Shown here one piece after another: positions 10,415 through 21,664 of a stretch of 64,000 nucleotides of DNA; the first letter of the stretch is position 1; every line of letters starts with the position of its first letter. Where the stretch lies: positions 372,001 to 436,000 of the forward strand of contig JAGVSM010003414.1 of NCBI GenBank assembly GCA_022494885.1, given 5' to 3'. This DNA comes from Micrasema longulum. Taxonomy: Eukaryota; Arthropoda; Insecta; Trichoptera; Brachycentridae. Below the pieces are notes generated by a model. The model had not been told where the DNA came from. It saw only the letters and a list, made by a program, of their open reading frames with translations, and searched no databases. The translations under genes and the position numbers were made by a program.

Positions 10415-11269
10415 AAGGTTGATTTATTTTCTTTTTTTATAAAAAATACGCGCTATTTAGAAGTTACGTTTATTGCTCTCAGTTCCCCTATCACCGTCAG
10501 TGCATCCCAGTATAAATATATAGTCAATTTGTCTGTCTCCTTCAATCTAATGTTTTCAATTCTGACGGCGATAGGGCATGTTAGTTCATTAGCTTGTTAG
10601 TAAACCGGGAGAAACAAGTTAGATCGTGCACACTAAAACCGTCACCACTCCTCCACGGTCGTTTTGTAACAGTTCGTAGAGCGCAACTTTTATACGTTAT
10701 TTTCCGTGATTCAATGACTCCCTGATTTAGATATAGTGACTGACGAATCAAACGATTTTTAGCCCAAACCTAAACTGAATATCGGCTTCTGTTCTAGTTT
10801 CGGCAGAAACTTATTTTAATAAGTTAAGAGTCACTTCAACACGCCCAAAATTAGGCGTTCAACCTTACGAGTTCATTTACACAATAAAATAAATGACATA
10901 AATTTAATGAGTAAATTGGTTTATTTTTGCTGTTTTTTGGTCGTTGTTCTGTTATAAATATAAGTTATATGTAACAGTTCATCAATGTACGCTAGTAGAA
11001 TTTTGACTTTTCAACAAACTATTAAGAAATCACAAATATGTATTTTTTTAAATTATTTTTTATAGAGTCTTTATTCAATAAAATATACACATTATTACAA
11101 TATTAATACACTATATATAAAACAAAGTATTAAAATATATTTTGTCCATATAAACTATTAAATAATAGTTTTTCATGGCGTGCTCAGACATTAGTTTTAA
11201 TTGATAATCAAATAAAAGAGTTCAGACAAAATACTGTATACGTATAAAATAATGAACATAAATTATTTT

Positions 11270-11556
11270 GTTTTTGATGCTTTTAAATATATTATTAAGA
11301 AGAAAAAAAAATCAACAAAATCATATAAAAATGGTTTAAAGAAATATTTTTTTGAAAAGTATTAAAGTAGATTAAAATAATACAATTAAAATTAAGAATA
11401 GCCATTAATTTGGATATATTTTAAATATAGGAAAAAAATATAAACACCTAAATAAATAGTGTGTACTCATAATTGTAATCTTAACAGGATAAAAAATAAA
11501 AATGGTCATTGAACTACTAACTAAAATCAACAGAAAACAAAATCAGTCTAATTTTT
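11270..11556 (+). repeat. Direct duplication, copy 1
   Basis: This AT-rich block, from GTTTTTGATGCTTTTAAA to ACAGAAAACAAAATCAGTCT, is repeated at 13155-13442 with about 85-90% identity by eye and small indels. It contains no open frame of note. The copies lie about 1.9 kb apart. Confidence 0.75.
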
Positions 11557-12340
11557 TTTTTATGTAAGACAATGGCAATACAATAACGAATTATTTGAAT
11601 GGACAACAATCCAATATCTCTAAGTGTGTTTTGTTTCCACCCAAATACAGCCGAACCTTATCCGACACGCCCCGATCGTTGGTTTCGGCTGAGCCAAAGT
11701 TTCGGACAATTTTTATCCGTAACCGGGGCCGAAACTCGTTTTATTGACCGAAACTGAAACTTCGGTCGGTCACTATTCAGATGTATTTTTAAAATACTAA
11801 CCTGTTTTGAGCGTCAGTTGTTTTCGTCCCGTTTTGTCAACTAATATTTTTGAATTCAATAAATCCATTTGAAAGCGGGACACAGGGTTACCATAAGCGC
11901 CAGCCGGTTAGCTCTGGCGCGTTACCATTCACCTTCGACTCCTTTTAAGGCTTCCTATTTCGACATCTTGACCCGGTCCATTCTCTGATCGCCTGGTATC
12001 TGACATTGCGCATGCTGTTTTGGTTGCCAACGAAAGAGGTACCACGTGCAATATTTGCTTACTTCAATTACAAAATACCTACGCCTAGGCGTAGCTAGCG
12101 AAATACTTTTTTTTCAATAACTATGCTTTACATATTTTACAAGTTAGGGTCATGATATTGTAAAATATTCTACTGTGTCGCATGTTAACATTTGATTTTT
12201 CCACCCTAAAATGATATAATTTCTTTTCTCGGTTTATTAGCCCTGATTGTCCTTGCCTCATTCTACAATATGCATTGATTGATCTACATTACGTCTATGT
12301 ATTTTTTAGGCTCAAATTTTATGTCAGAATGTATATGTCT

Positions 12341-12602
12341 TATTTGTAGGTAGGTATGTAAATGCAGGTCATTTTTAGGGATGTTCAAACATAGGCAGAA
12401 TGGTGAATGTTACACAGTGTGTAAAGTAGCCACTTAAATCAGCCAATGACAGGTCATAAGCCTTGTTAATACCTAGAACCCCATATTTCCTTCTCAAAAA
12501 TGTTTTCCCTCTCTTTTGCAACAAATTAAAATTTGAATGACTCCCTGCGGAGCAAATCCAGCCAGTCTGCAAGCGTTTGGACATACTCAAACATTGTTGC
12601 AT
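12341..12602 (-). repeat. Family E repeat, H and M segments
   Basis: Read on the minus strand: end segment H (CAATGTTTGAGTATGTCC onward, 12600-12520) then segment M (GGCTTATGACCTGTCATTGG, TAAGTGGCTACTTTACACAC, CATTCACCATTCTGCC). The 5' flank and M, starting TATTTGTAGGTAGGTATGTA, are duplicated at 12757-12950. Confidence 0.75.
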
Positions 12603-12756
12603 GTTTTAACAACCCAAAGCAGCGCTCTGAATCGGAGACCAAATTAGAATGAACAAGCTAATAATAGACTCGTCAAAATACCAAAATTCACACATACACG
12701 TTCAGGAAAAGCAATGTTCCGCATCATTTTGCTCGGAAGAGCGTGAAGTTGGTCGT

Positions 12757-12950
12757 TATTTGTAGGTAGGTATGTAAATGCAGGTCATTTTTTGGGATGT
12801 TAAAACATAGGCAGAATGGTGAATGTTACGCAGTGTGTAAAGTGGCTACTTAAACCAGCCAATGACAAGTCATAAGCCTTGTAAATGCCTAGACCCCCAT
12901 ATTTCCTTCTCAAAAAAATTTTCCCTCTCTTTTGCAACAAATTGAAGTTT
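12757..12950 (-). repeat. Family E repeat, second local copy
   Basis: The same flank (TATTTGTAGGTAGGTATGTA at 12757) and M segment as at 12341-12530, offset by 416 bp. Because flank as well as repeat is shared, this arose by local duplication rather than a second insertion. H is missing. Confidence 0.75.
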
Positions 12951-13154
12951 TATCTTAGTTGTTGAGTAAAGTATTATATTATATTGATCCTCTATGATCA
13001 TTTAACTTTGGAATAAATGTTTATTCATTTAATATATTGAGTTTTTCTACTGAAATTTCTTGGTGGAACTGCATTTTAATAACAATAATAAAAATACGTA
13101 TATAGTTTTATTCCACTCTTATTTATAAATTTTTACCAGTGACCTTTTACCGGT

Positions 13155-13442
13155 GTTTTTGATGCTTTAAAAAATATTATTAAGAAGAAAAAAACCCAAC
13201 AAAACCAGATAAAAATGGTTTAAAGAAATATTTTTTGAAAAGTAATAAAATAGAGTAAAATAATACAATTAATATTAAAGAATAGCCATTTATTTGGATA
13301 TATTTTAAATGTAGAAAAAAAAAATACAAATACATATATAAATAGTGGGTGCTCATAAATGTAATCTAAACAAAATAAAAAATAAAAATGATCTTAGAAC
13401 TACTTACTAAAATCAACAGAAAACAAAATCAGTCTTATTTTT
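13155..13442 (+). repeat. Direct duplication, copy 2
   Basis: Second copy of 11270-11556, with the same order of AT-rich words (AAATGGTTTAAAGAAATATT, AATAGCCATTTATTTGGATA). The family E pair lies between the two copies. Confidence 0.75.
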
Positions 13443-13449
13443 CTATTCA

Positions 13450-14300
13450 TTTTTCATTAAATTGAAAAGCAGTTTAAATATGTATAGTATTACATTTATC
13501 TGAATATTTTAATTAGTCAAAGCGTCAATCTGAAATTTTCGATTCTATGAAATGATAGTTCAATTCAACATTTAAGAATTTTCATTTAACGATATTTTAA
13601 ATTCGAGAACATTCTCGAAATGCCGATGGCGAGAAAGATGATTCGAATATGAAACATTAAATAACCCTTTCCTTCACAAGAAACTAGTATATAAGAATTG
13701 GCTCCTCGGTGAATTGAGTAAACTGTTTAAAAACATTAAAATAAAACCTCGTTTAAATTTTAGTAACGCTCTAAAATCATTCACAGAAGAATATTCCTCG
13801 TGGTAAACTTCAAATTTGTGAAAAAAAACGTTACTACAATTTGAAAATGCAAACAAACCTTAATATCTCGGACTAGCATCTCTTCCACGAACCTCTCTTA
13901 ATACGAGTTTTTACTCAAAACGTCATATGCCCACCTTTATGCATATTTATTTATTATACATACATTTCATATCTTACAAAATGAAACAAAAAACACAATT
14001 TTTGCTTATACTAGAAGTAGGCTCAATATATAAAGCATCGGTAAGCCAGATATATTAGTATGCCTAGTGTTGCAATCGGTTCCTATATGGGCAAATGCTT
14101 GTTCTAAGAAACCGATTTGTTGCGGCAAATATGGTTATCGAATATGTTTCCCATAAATAAAAATAATATGGAGGAAATAAAAACAGTTATCGCCCAAAAG
14201 AGATAATAAAATATGTACAGTTTACGTTAGTATGTTTTTTTTTTTTTTTTTAATATGCATATATATAAGTATAGATAAACATATGTATGTAAACTCTACA
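13450..14300. other. AT-rich stretch, only a short shared motif
   Basis: A roughly 55-bp stretch near 13608 (ACATTCTCGAAATGCCGATG onward) resembles 14930-14985 (ACATTCCCGAAACACCGATG onward). No gene. A long T run lies at 14236-14250. Confidence 0.3.
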
Positions 14301-14304
14301 TATA

Positions 14305-14646
14305 CAGGGTGTTCATTAAAAACCACGTAGGTCAGTATGAGCAAGAAGACATATTGGCACATTAAAATAATTATTTAGAAAGAATAAAATTTTTAAAAAT
14401 AAAATATCAAAAAAAAAGTTAATGAATGCTTACTTCTGGAGGGGAGAAATGGAGATGGGGGAGTCTGATACTGCGCCGCGCTCCCCTCACTTATCCCCTG
14501 AAAAAGTAAGCAACCATTTGTTCTTTTCAATTTTTTAAGCAAAAAAAATATATTTGTTCTAAATATTTTTTTGAATATCCTAATGTGTCTTCTTGCCTAT
14601 ACTGATCATCGTAGTTTTGGATTTGACAGGGTTTAAAGAACACCTT
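14305..14646. mobile_element. Palindromic MITE with CAGGGTGTTC ends
   Basis: The left end CAGGGTGTTCATTAAAAACC is mirrored at the right (GGTTTAAAGAACACC). Further in, GTCAGTATGAGCAAGAAGAC pairs with GTCTTCTTGCCTATACTGAT. The centre is a second inverted pair (TGCTTACTTCTGGAGGGG and CCCCTGAAAAAGTAAGCA). Both sides are flanked by TATA. The whole 340 bp can fold on itself. No coding sequence. The superfamily cannot be told from the ends alone. Confidence 0.75.
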
Positions 14647-15626
14647 TATATAATGTATTTAAATAAATAAATTATCAATCATATATCTACACAACCTATG
14701 TAATTTTTTTCTTATTTTGTAAAACAATTTTGATCATTTGATAAATTAAAAATATATTTTATAAAAATACACAGAGCGGGTTAAAAGACGCCAAAATATT
14801 CCAACGATAATTATTGTAAATTATTCGATATATTAATCGGCAATCATTAATTCGTACAATATGATAATTACATTAAAAGTGTAAAGATTGTTTTTGTGAA
14901 ACAATATATTATATCCCTCTCAATAAGAACATTCCCGAAACACCGATGAAGAGGCAGATAACTTGAATATGAAGCGTTTGTTAAAATACAAATATTCTTA
15001 TCGTGGGCTTTCGAGCGCATAACTTCATAACTTCGATGGGAACCGTAAATTTCATCGTTAATATTATTATTATCGTAAATATTCATCACCTTTGGATGTC
15101 AGTTTGGCTAATCCGATCCGGCGGCTGTCATTTAAGTCCGATTTATTAATACGCTATCTTAGAGAAGTCATCGCAATCACACCCATTCAGTCCAGAACAT
15201 TCTGTCGAGGCGTTATTTATGCATTTTTGCGAGTCGCAGATAGAAATAAAGGGATGTTATGTTATTATTCATATTCAGGTCTTATAATCTTCAAATGTCA
15301 TCAAAATAAAGGGTAACTTCACACTGTTTCATTACTGCCACAGCGTTTATCATCCGCTTAACCCGAGTTACTATTATTTGTATGTGAACTTAACAATAAC
15401 GCCGATTTGTAAACTTTTGATGATTTCATCTCACAATTACCAACAGCTAAATCGTTTTCGATTAAACCCTCAGAAATTGTTTTCCATTTGCTAATAATTT
15501 ATTTATTCCGTTCTCTTATTACTTAATTCCTCACAAAATCAAACCACTGCCCACCCAAGATTCTTCTAAGACACCTATTCTCAAAACTCAGTATTTTGCT
15601 ATTTGGGCCCTAGTGAGGTGCCACGA

Positions 15627-15905
15627 TTTATTTATTTTATTTATTTATTTGACACTTTATATACATATACAATATATATACACATAAGGGCGGGCATATT
15701 GCCTTGAGGCAATTTCTTCCTACCTACCCAAACCGTTCAGTTTGAGAAAATTATAAATACATGGACTTATTGAATCTTACAATTTTATACAAAAATTAAA
15801 AACAAAGATTAATTAAAGAATTAAAAATTAACACCATATAATAAAGAGAGGAGAGGAGATGGGAAGGAAAGAAGAAGGATAAAGATACGATTCGCATCCA
15901 TAGAG
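15627..15905 (-). repeat. LINE 3' UTR (family with GCAATATGCCCGCCC)
   Basis: Matches 51815-52060 over about 240 bp, including AAACGGTTTGGGTAGG type and TTGCCTCAAGGCAATATGCC on the minus strand. The 3' tail is AAATAAAT repeats (15627-15650). At the other locus the same UTR follows a LINE ORF2 C-terminus, which is the reason for the call. Here the coding part is not clear; 15928-16152 minus is open but unlike a LINE. Confidence 0.65.
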
Positions 15906-16232
15906 GAGAATATGTGTTATGCGGGCGTTATATAGGCGGCGTTTGGTTTTCATCCCATCTCCAGACAGCCTTCATACTGTTAAATGTAGCGCCTGCTATT
16001 TTTGAAAGTTGCCATTTTCCGTAACATAAACTCCCAGGTATTTGAAACTCTCGACTCTTTATAAAGAACAAGTTATACCTCATATAAATATTTGTATCCA
16101 CACAACAAAATGCAATGAAGGGTATCAGTTTCATAATGATAATTGCCTTCAAATCACTGAAAAAAATAACATAAAATATTTGGATATAAAAATAAAAAAT
16201 GAAAAGAGCAAATAAATAATATTGTAAATAGA

Positions 16233-16882
16233 ATGAGAAAACTTATATATGAATTTATTAGATTAAGGAATATATTAACCATCGAAAAATTAAAATCAAT
16301 TTACTTTGCATTCGCCCAATCCATATTACAGTACGGAATAATCGGATGGGGTGGTGCTTTTAAAACCAATATTTTACCTGTTGAAAATTGCTATATAAAA
16401 AGAATTGTTTGCTTCAAATACATAAAGACAAAATAAATAGTAGTATTCCTAGGTCATAAAACGTATGTACGCGACCTAGAACAGGTGGTAATATCTTAAT
16501 TCCTAAATTAAAAACAACTACCGCACAACATCATTATTCTTACAGAGGAATATTTTTATTTAATGAAATGAACAAAGATAATAAAAAGTACAGTCAGGAA
16601 TACAATATATTTAAGAAAGAAGTGAAAAGTTACATCTATAATTCTTCTTTATGTAACACTGATTAAAAACATTGTTTGTAATTTTTTGGAAATTTATACA
16701 TGTTGCGCTAAAAATATTATTGATTCAAATAAAATAAACTATTGTAAGACGTCACTCCCCATTATGTACACAAGAATTGTTTATAGAAATAAAAGAATTT
16801 ACGTTATGGGAAACGTTAATGTAAATATATGTATTTGATAAATGTAAAAAATTGTATTTAGTTGTAATATTGTATTTTGATT
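16233..16882 (+). pseudogene. CR1-like non-LTR retrotransposon, ORF2 C-terminus and 3' UTR
   Basis: Frame 16233-16436 reads RKLIYEFIRLRNILTIEKLK, then YFAFAQSILQYGIIGWGGAF, the post-palm segment typical of CR1/Daphne-like reverse transcriptases. A stop and frameshift follow, then GGNILIPKLK and HHYSYRGIFLFNEMN continue the C-terminus to about 16665. The 3' UTR to 16882 is shared with 980-1093. It is 5' truncated: the endonuclease and catalytic YxDD domain are absent. Confidence 0.75.
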
Positions 16883-16884
16883 TG

Positions 16885-17268
16885 TTACTAGCGGACCCGA
16901 CTGACGTTATCCTGCCCGAACGTTGGCTTGCCTACTACTAGTTTGAAAAACCCTTTTCATTGATAAGGGATAATAGATACCTAATTATTGTTTGTGATTA
17001 AATTCCAAAACTAAAAGTTGTTAATATTCAAATACCAAATTTAAGTAGGTACCTAGGTACTTGTTTATTTTTGCAAACGTCAAACTCCGGTCTTCTCAGT
17101 AGAACACTGAATAAAACATTGATGCTCCTTACTTCTTTTTTACATATTAGATTGAAGATTTTAATATCTGCGAACACGCACAGGGCAAAGATCTTTCTTT
17201 GAAAACCGCACGTAAATCGGTTAAGCCGTTTAGGAGTTCAGTGACATCACACGTACAGAGGAATTATA
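16885..17268 (+). repeat. Dispersed retroelement-like repeat
   Basis: Starts TTACTAGCGGACCCGACTGA and ends with AAATCGGTTAAGCCGTTTAG followed by GTGACATCACACG. From general knowledge such word pairs mark RTE-type elements and their SINE partners in insects, but I cannot verify this here. It starts right after the LINE 3' UTR ending at 16882. No open frame. Confidence 0.4.
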
Positions 17269-17374
17269 TACATAAAAATTAATAAAAAAATAAAAAAAAT
17301 GAAAAATAAGCTAACGAAAAAATTAAGAAAATAGAATAGTGTAAAAAACTCGGTATCCAAAACTGTTATTAATA

Positions 17375-17794
17375 GGAACAATATTTTGAGTTTGTCCAAA
17401 TTTTTGTAGACAAGGACTGGATTCAACTCCCTGGGGAGCTGTTTATATTAACATATTACAACAGAGATGAAGAACATTTAAGAGAAGGTAATATAGAAGT
17501 CTAGGCATCTACAGGGCTTATGACCTGTCAATGGCTAGTTTAAGTGGCCACTTTACACACTGTTCACATTCACCATTCTGCCAATATTTGAACATCTGTA
17601 TTCCTTCAATTTTTTCATCTGTTGATGTTTGTGAAGTTAAAGAGCTGAAACCTTTATTTATGCGGGTGACTTCTATATTACCTTTTCTTAAATGTTCTTC
17701 ATCTCTGTTGTAATATGTTCACATAAACAGCTCCCCAGGGAGTTGAATCCAGTCCTTGTCTACAAAAATTTGGACAAACTCAAAATATTGTTGA
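17375..17794. repeat. Family E foldback, H-M-H' arrangement
   Basis: Segment H (17375-17500: CAATATTTTGAGTTTGTCC, CTGGATTCAACTCCC) is followed by M (17500-17668: GGGCTTATGACCTGTCAATG, CATTCACCATTCTGCC) and then by H in reverse complement (17669-17794). The two H arms are about 125 bp and nearly identical, so recent. A second, minus-oriented M follows (17795-18110). No coding capacity. Confidence 0.85.
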
Positions 17795-18110
17795 TAAATT
17801 ACCTGGTCCATGAAGAAGTATAGAAATTGAAAAAATAATATTTTCAGGCGTTGCCTAGTTTGTAGGTGAAATAATTCAATTAGATGAATCTCACCCGCAT
17901 AAATAAAGGTTTCGCTCTTTAACTTCACAAGCATCAACAGATGAAAGAATTGAAGGAATTTAGATGTTCAAATATAGGCAGAATGGTGAATGTTACACAG
18001 TGTGTAAAGTGGCCACTTAAACCAGCCATTGACAGGTCATAATAAGCCCTGTAGATGCCTAGACTTCCATATTACCTTTTCTTAAATGGTCTTCATCTCT
18101 GTTGTAATAT
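17795..18110 (-). repeat. Family E, minus-oriented M plus tail
   Basis: Reads on the minus strand as M (GGCCACTTTACACACTGTG, CATTCACCATTCTGCC), then a tail (AACCTTTATTTATGCGGG, GAGATTCATCTAATTGAATT, GGCAACGCCTGAAAA), then CAGGTAATTTATCA, which abuts the H' arm ending at 17794. So M, tail and H occur in series on this strand, hinting that the full unit is longer than the foldback at 17375. Confidence 0.8.
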
Positions 18111-18689
18111 GTTATAAATAGGTTAAAAACACATTTCTGTTTTCGTATTTGTACAAGACGCTCAGTTTTTTTGTAATACTTTATCGAGTTTACATTCAAA
18201 TATCAAACTGTCGTTAGCATAATGAAAACCTGAGTATCGAACTGATATAATAGTAATAGGTAATGTAAAAAATCATCGTGTGAAAATACGCATCTAAACA
18301 CTTGAAGTATGTAACTTCGTTCTTAAAGAGGAGTTAACTGAGCAGTTGAACTTTTATGGACATTGAATATATTTCTTGAAGAGTTACAGATGTCTTCTGT
18401 CATTCCCTTATACAGTTTGAGATGTAACATGCTTATATTATAAACCTTTCATTCCGCTTGATTCATGATCCTATGAAATGTATTTCGTCGGTGTTCTACG
18501 AAAAGCCACCTACTCGCATGGAAAATAGGCTTATTGAATTTGAAGATTTAACATTTTGACGATTTTCCGACCAACCGCGTTTAAGAATAATTATTTTTCG
18601 CCGGTAACATATCAAAATACAGAGCATTCATTTATTTATTAATATTTTTCTCTTACAAACAATAATTAATAATAAAAATAATGTGACCT

Positions 18690-18770
18690 CACTGGGGTTG
18701 TTTACCCGTGCCAAGGACACTTAACAATATTCTTTTTTGAAATGTTTTTACATTAGAGAATACACAAAGA
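18690..18770. repeat. Short dispersed repeat (copy 1)
   Basis: CCGTGCCAAGGACACTTAAC and TTTTTTGAAATGTTTTTACA match 43745-43798. Possibly part of a LINE 3' UTR. Nothing else can be said. Confidence 0.5.
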
Positions 18771-18792
18771 AGAGTAACTCAATAAACAGAGA

Positions 18793-19030
18793 GCAGAGGT
18801 GCGAGACTGTGAAAGTGAAGTGATGTTTCGGAAAAAACTTAAAACCCACTTGTTCTCTAAATCATTTGAATAAATCCGTAGCACGTGACAACAAAATAAA
18901 TTATTTTAATTATATTACAAATTTAAAAGCTTTAATTAAATTAACTTTACAATAGAATCACCATGTAAAGCGCCCTTGAGGTATTTTATTACGAAAATGG
19001 CGCTATATAAGTTATCCACAATAAATAGTT
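18793..19030 (+). pseudogene. L2/CR1-like LINE, ORF2 C-terminal codons and 3' UTR
   Basis: 18793-18873 encodes CESEVMFRKKLKTHLFSKSF then E and stop. The FKxxLKTHLF ending is typical of L2/CR1-type LINE ORF2. The 3' UTR ends with AAAGCGCCCTTGAGG and AATGGCGCTATATAAGTT. The same C-terminus and UTR occur at 36160-36430 (minus), and the UTR alone at 45838-45965 (minus). Confidence 0.8.
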
Positions 19031-19596
19031 TTAAAAACTAGGTACATGCGAGGGTACTATTTGCAAACCCGGCAAAATCCATCTTTCTTTATTTTGGGCA
19101 AATCGCAATAAACTGATAAAATACCTAACCTCAACTTTTTTTTAAACTTCAATTTTTTATTATAATCAGTAAAAATTTTACACGTAAGCAGTGATGACAT
19201 AAGCATGATTATGTCAAGAAACAGTAGTGAAATAATAAATTTAAATTATACATTCCAACTTTACAATACTCAAGCAGAGGTTGCCATGTTCGCAACAAAC
19301 CCGACAATTTAAAAATCAAGTTCTTTCAAATAAAGCCGTATTTTTGACTGATAATGTTATAATTATTATAAAAAATTGTATTCTGAATGAGTTTCAATTA
19401 ATATCTCACTTTTTTTAGATTTTGTATTTTGCCGGGTTTTCAAGTAGTACCCTCATATGTACATCTATATTATTTTTATAAGACAAGATTTATTGTATAA
19501 TATTATTAATATATAAAGCATTAACCTTGTGGTCAAACATTTTACTAAATGTTATTAAATATTTGTGCATAACCACTTATTGACTTTTCTATGTGT

Positions 19597-19645
19597 ACCG
19601 GTTTCGAAACGTACCCTCTCTTCGTCAGGACATCAATTAAACTAA
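19597..19645 (-). repeat. GAAACCGGT-type motif
   Basis: Minus strand: CCTGACGAAGAGAGGGTACG, then TTTCGAAACCGGTAC. The spacing of CTGAnGA and GAAAC resembles the motif at 37091-37186 and 37540-37600. It may mark the end of a retroelement. It directly precedes the SINE at 19681. Confidence 0.4.
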
Positions 19646-19680
19646 CATGCAAAACCCAATATACGCCTTCTCCATAGTTT

Positions 19681-19850
19681 TTTTATGCACCACAACAGGC
19701 CAGGAGGCCCAATTACAGTGGTGAATACATTACAGAACACCCAGGCTTGAGAAAAATCACATTTTAATTTTTGTGTTCTCACCGAGAATCGAACCCGGAA
19801 CCTTCCGTGCGTGAGTCAAGCTTCTTGACCACTACACCACGGAAACCACC
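19681..19850 (-). repeat. SINE family B, near full-length
   Basis: Reverse complement order: GGTTTCCGTGGTGTAGTGGT (A box), GACTCACGCACGGAAGG, B box GGTTCGATTCTCGG, then the conserved body to CCTGGCCTGTTGTGGTGC. Very similar to 55155-55334. Derived from a tRNA by its promoter boxes; the exact parent cannot be told. Confidence 0.85.
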
Positions 19851-19859
19851 AGTTGTTGC

Positions 19860-20890
19860 ACAAAAATATAAAACCAATACGACATGCATTTTAATAAGCA
19901 ACCGTTACATGCAATGATTAGGTTATGAAAATATTTTATGTTGTGGGAGAAATAGTGTATAGTGGGTTTTGCGGCGGTTCAATTCTGAATTCTAAATATG
20001 TTTGTTGCGCGCAGAAATATGGCGTATCGTGTCCAATATTCTAAATATATATATTTATACATTGCATTTCTAGATCTTCGTTTATATGAATTAATACTTA
20101 TAAATTGTTGTTGCTGTATCAGAAGTTTCGTAGATAATTTCAGTTTCGGTCTGTGTCCATGTTTATCCAATGTAAGTATATATTTTGATTCATATGATAA
20201 AATGCACCACTCTCTCGGCCAACTTTACTACACACATTAATAACCCGACTATAAAGTTGTCAACAAACTTGATGGAAGTATTATGAACAAGTCGTTTCTA
20301 TCTTGCTATCTTTCCTCCCTCAGCACCGTGTTTCCCTGGTACTTTGTCGGTTCTTGCGGAGAGAGAAGTTGAACCAATAAACTACACGTTGATATCACAC
20401 GATGATATGCAGCGTATTGTACCAATCGATGCCATGGCGACAGTCGGCGAAGGTATAAATTCTGTTTAGAATGTCCTGAAGTATGACTAATATACCGGTA
20501 ACTAGTTCTAATGTCCAGTGTGCTAAATTTCGTGCGAGTCAGAACGACGCCGGACTTTCCGGTTTGGTTATAGTTTGGAAGATCTATTTGCTATCGAACG
20601 TCTTTCGGAATTATTGAAGCTCGATTCGTAAGTGATTATATCAAAATCTGTATTTTCTCTAACACCGATTGGCCAAGACTTAAAGCAAGAAAATCGCTGT
20701 TTGTTTTTCCAAATCCGTGTAGAAATTCAAAGACAGTGCATAACACAGTGTGCCAAACATTGTTCAAGTAAATGGAAGGTCTTTTGATGTCCATCATCTC
20801 TCTCAAAGAGGTATAAGTGGTTTCATTTTTATTAAAGAAAGTTCCAAGATACAGCCACAAATACTCGTAACTAAATCTAAAAGTCCAAAA
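19860..20890. other. Unassigned DNA
   Basis: Balanced-composition patches at 20390-20460 and 20530-20640 contain short open stretches, but with no recognisable motif. No gene called. Confidence 0.3.
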
Positions 20891-20894
20891 CAAA

Positions 20895-21225
20895 CGACGA
20901 ACAAACCATAACGCAGTTTCCCGTGTGGATAAACAGAGAGAATAGAACGCCATTTCACAATGTTTTTGCATGCAGTCCTCACTTTACATTTATACATCTT
21001 CTCATGCACGCACGACGATTATTTCAACTTTTAATATGTCCTTCTTCAAGTATTTGAATTGTATCATGCCATGTCTTTTTCGGTATTCCTCGTTTTCAGC
21101 ACCAATCAACATTTGCGTCGTTAATTCTTTCAGCCGTTCTGTCGCCGTACATTCGCTCTACATGTCCATACCAACACATTACACCTTTCTTGATTGTGTC
21201 GATAATGCTTGTCTTAGCCTAAAAG
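20895..21225 (-). pseudogene. RTE-like LINE, ORF2 C-terminus and 3' end
   Basis: Reverse complement of the sequence also present at 33296-33625, 41768-42085 and 54956-55528. It covers the coding end from ..DKIKK.. (GACACAATCAAGAAAGG) through the RPKxTWHD-like region, then GAGAAGATGTATAAATG, to the 3' end near AAACTGCGTTATGG and TTGTT. Broken by stops in all frames; reverse-transcriptase core absent. Confidence 0.75.
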
Positions 21226-21417
21226 TCAAAACCAGAAAATAACGATCTGCAGTAAATTGGCTTGTGTCCTGAAGTATTTTTTTTAAAAATTGTTTTGAAA
21301 TGCCATAGAGATTATGCGAACCGTGGTTTCTTTACATTTTTATTTTATATTTTTATAAAATTGTAAGTCATCGTTATTTATAGTTTTCCCTTATTTTTAG
21401 TTACTGTCCTCGTGATT

Positions 21418-21660
21418 AAGGATCGTGACCCCGTGTGGCCTCCCCGACAATTCTTCTCAAACTCTTCCTTGACTGCGCCGCACGCAGCGCTCCAACTTCT
21501 AAAGTGCCTGCCGCTGGCCTGACCTGATCAGTCCATCGTGTAGGAGATCGACCGTTTCCTCTTTTTTCTTCCACGCCACCGACCACAAACAATCGCTCCA
21601 AGCTCTCATTGCTGCGCGCAACGTGTCCAAAGATTTGGAGAATGCATTTTAGGCAAACAT
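21418..21660 (-). pseudogene. RTE-like LINE ORF2 C-terminus, different subfamily
   Basis: The minus-strand frame gives LQIFGHVARSNESLERLFVV, then GGVEEKRGNGRSPTRWTDQV and ALRAAQSRKSLRRIV. The FGHxxR...GKRGRGRSPTRWTDQV pattern is the C-terminal end of RTE-type endonuclease/reverse transcriptase proteins. Upstream codons to 21838 remain open but are not recognisably LINE. Confidence 0.75.
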
Positions 21661-21664
21661 TGTC

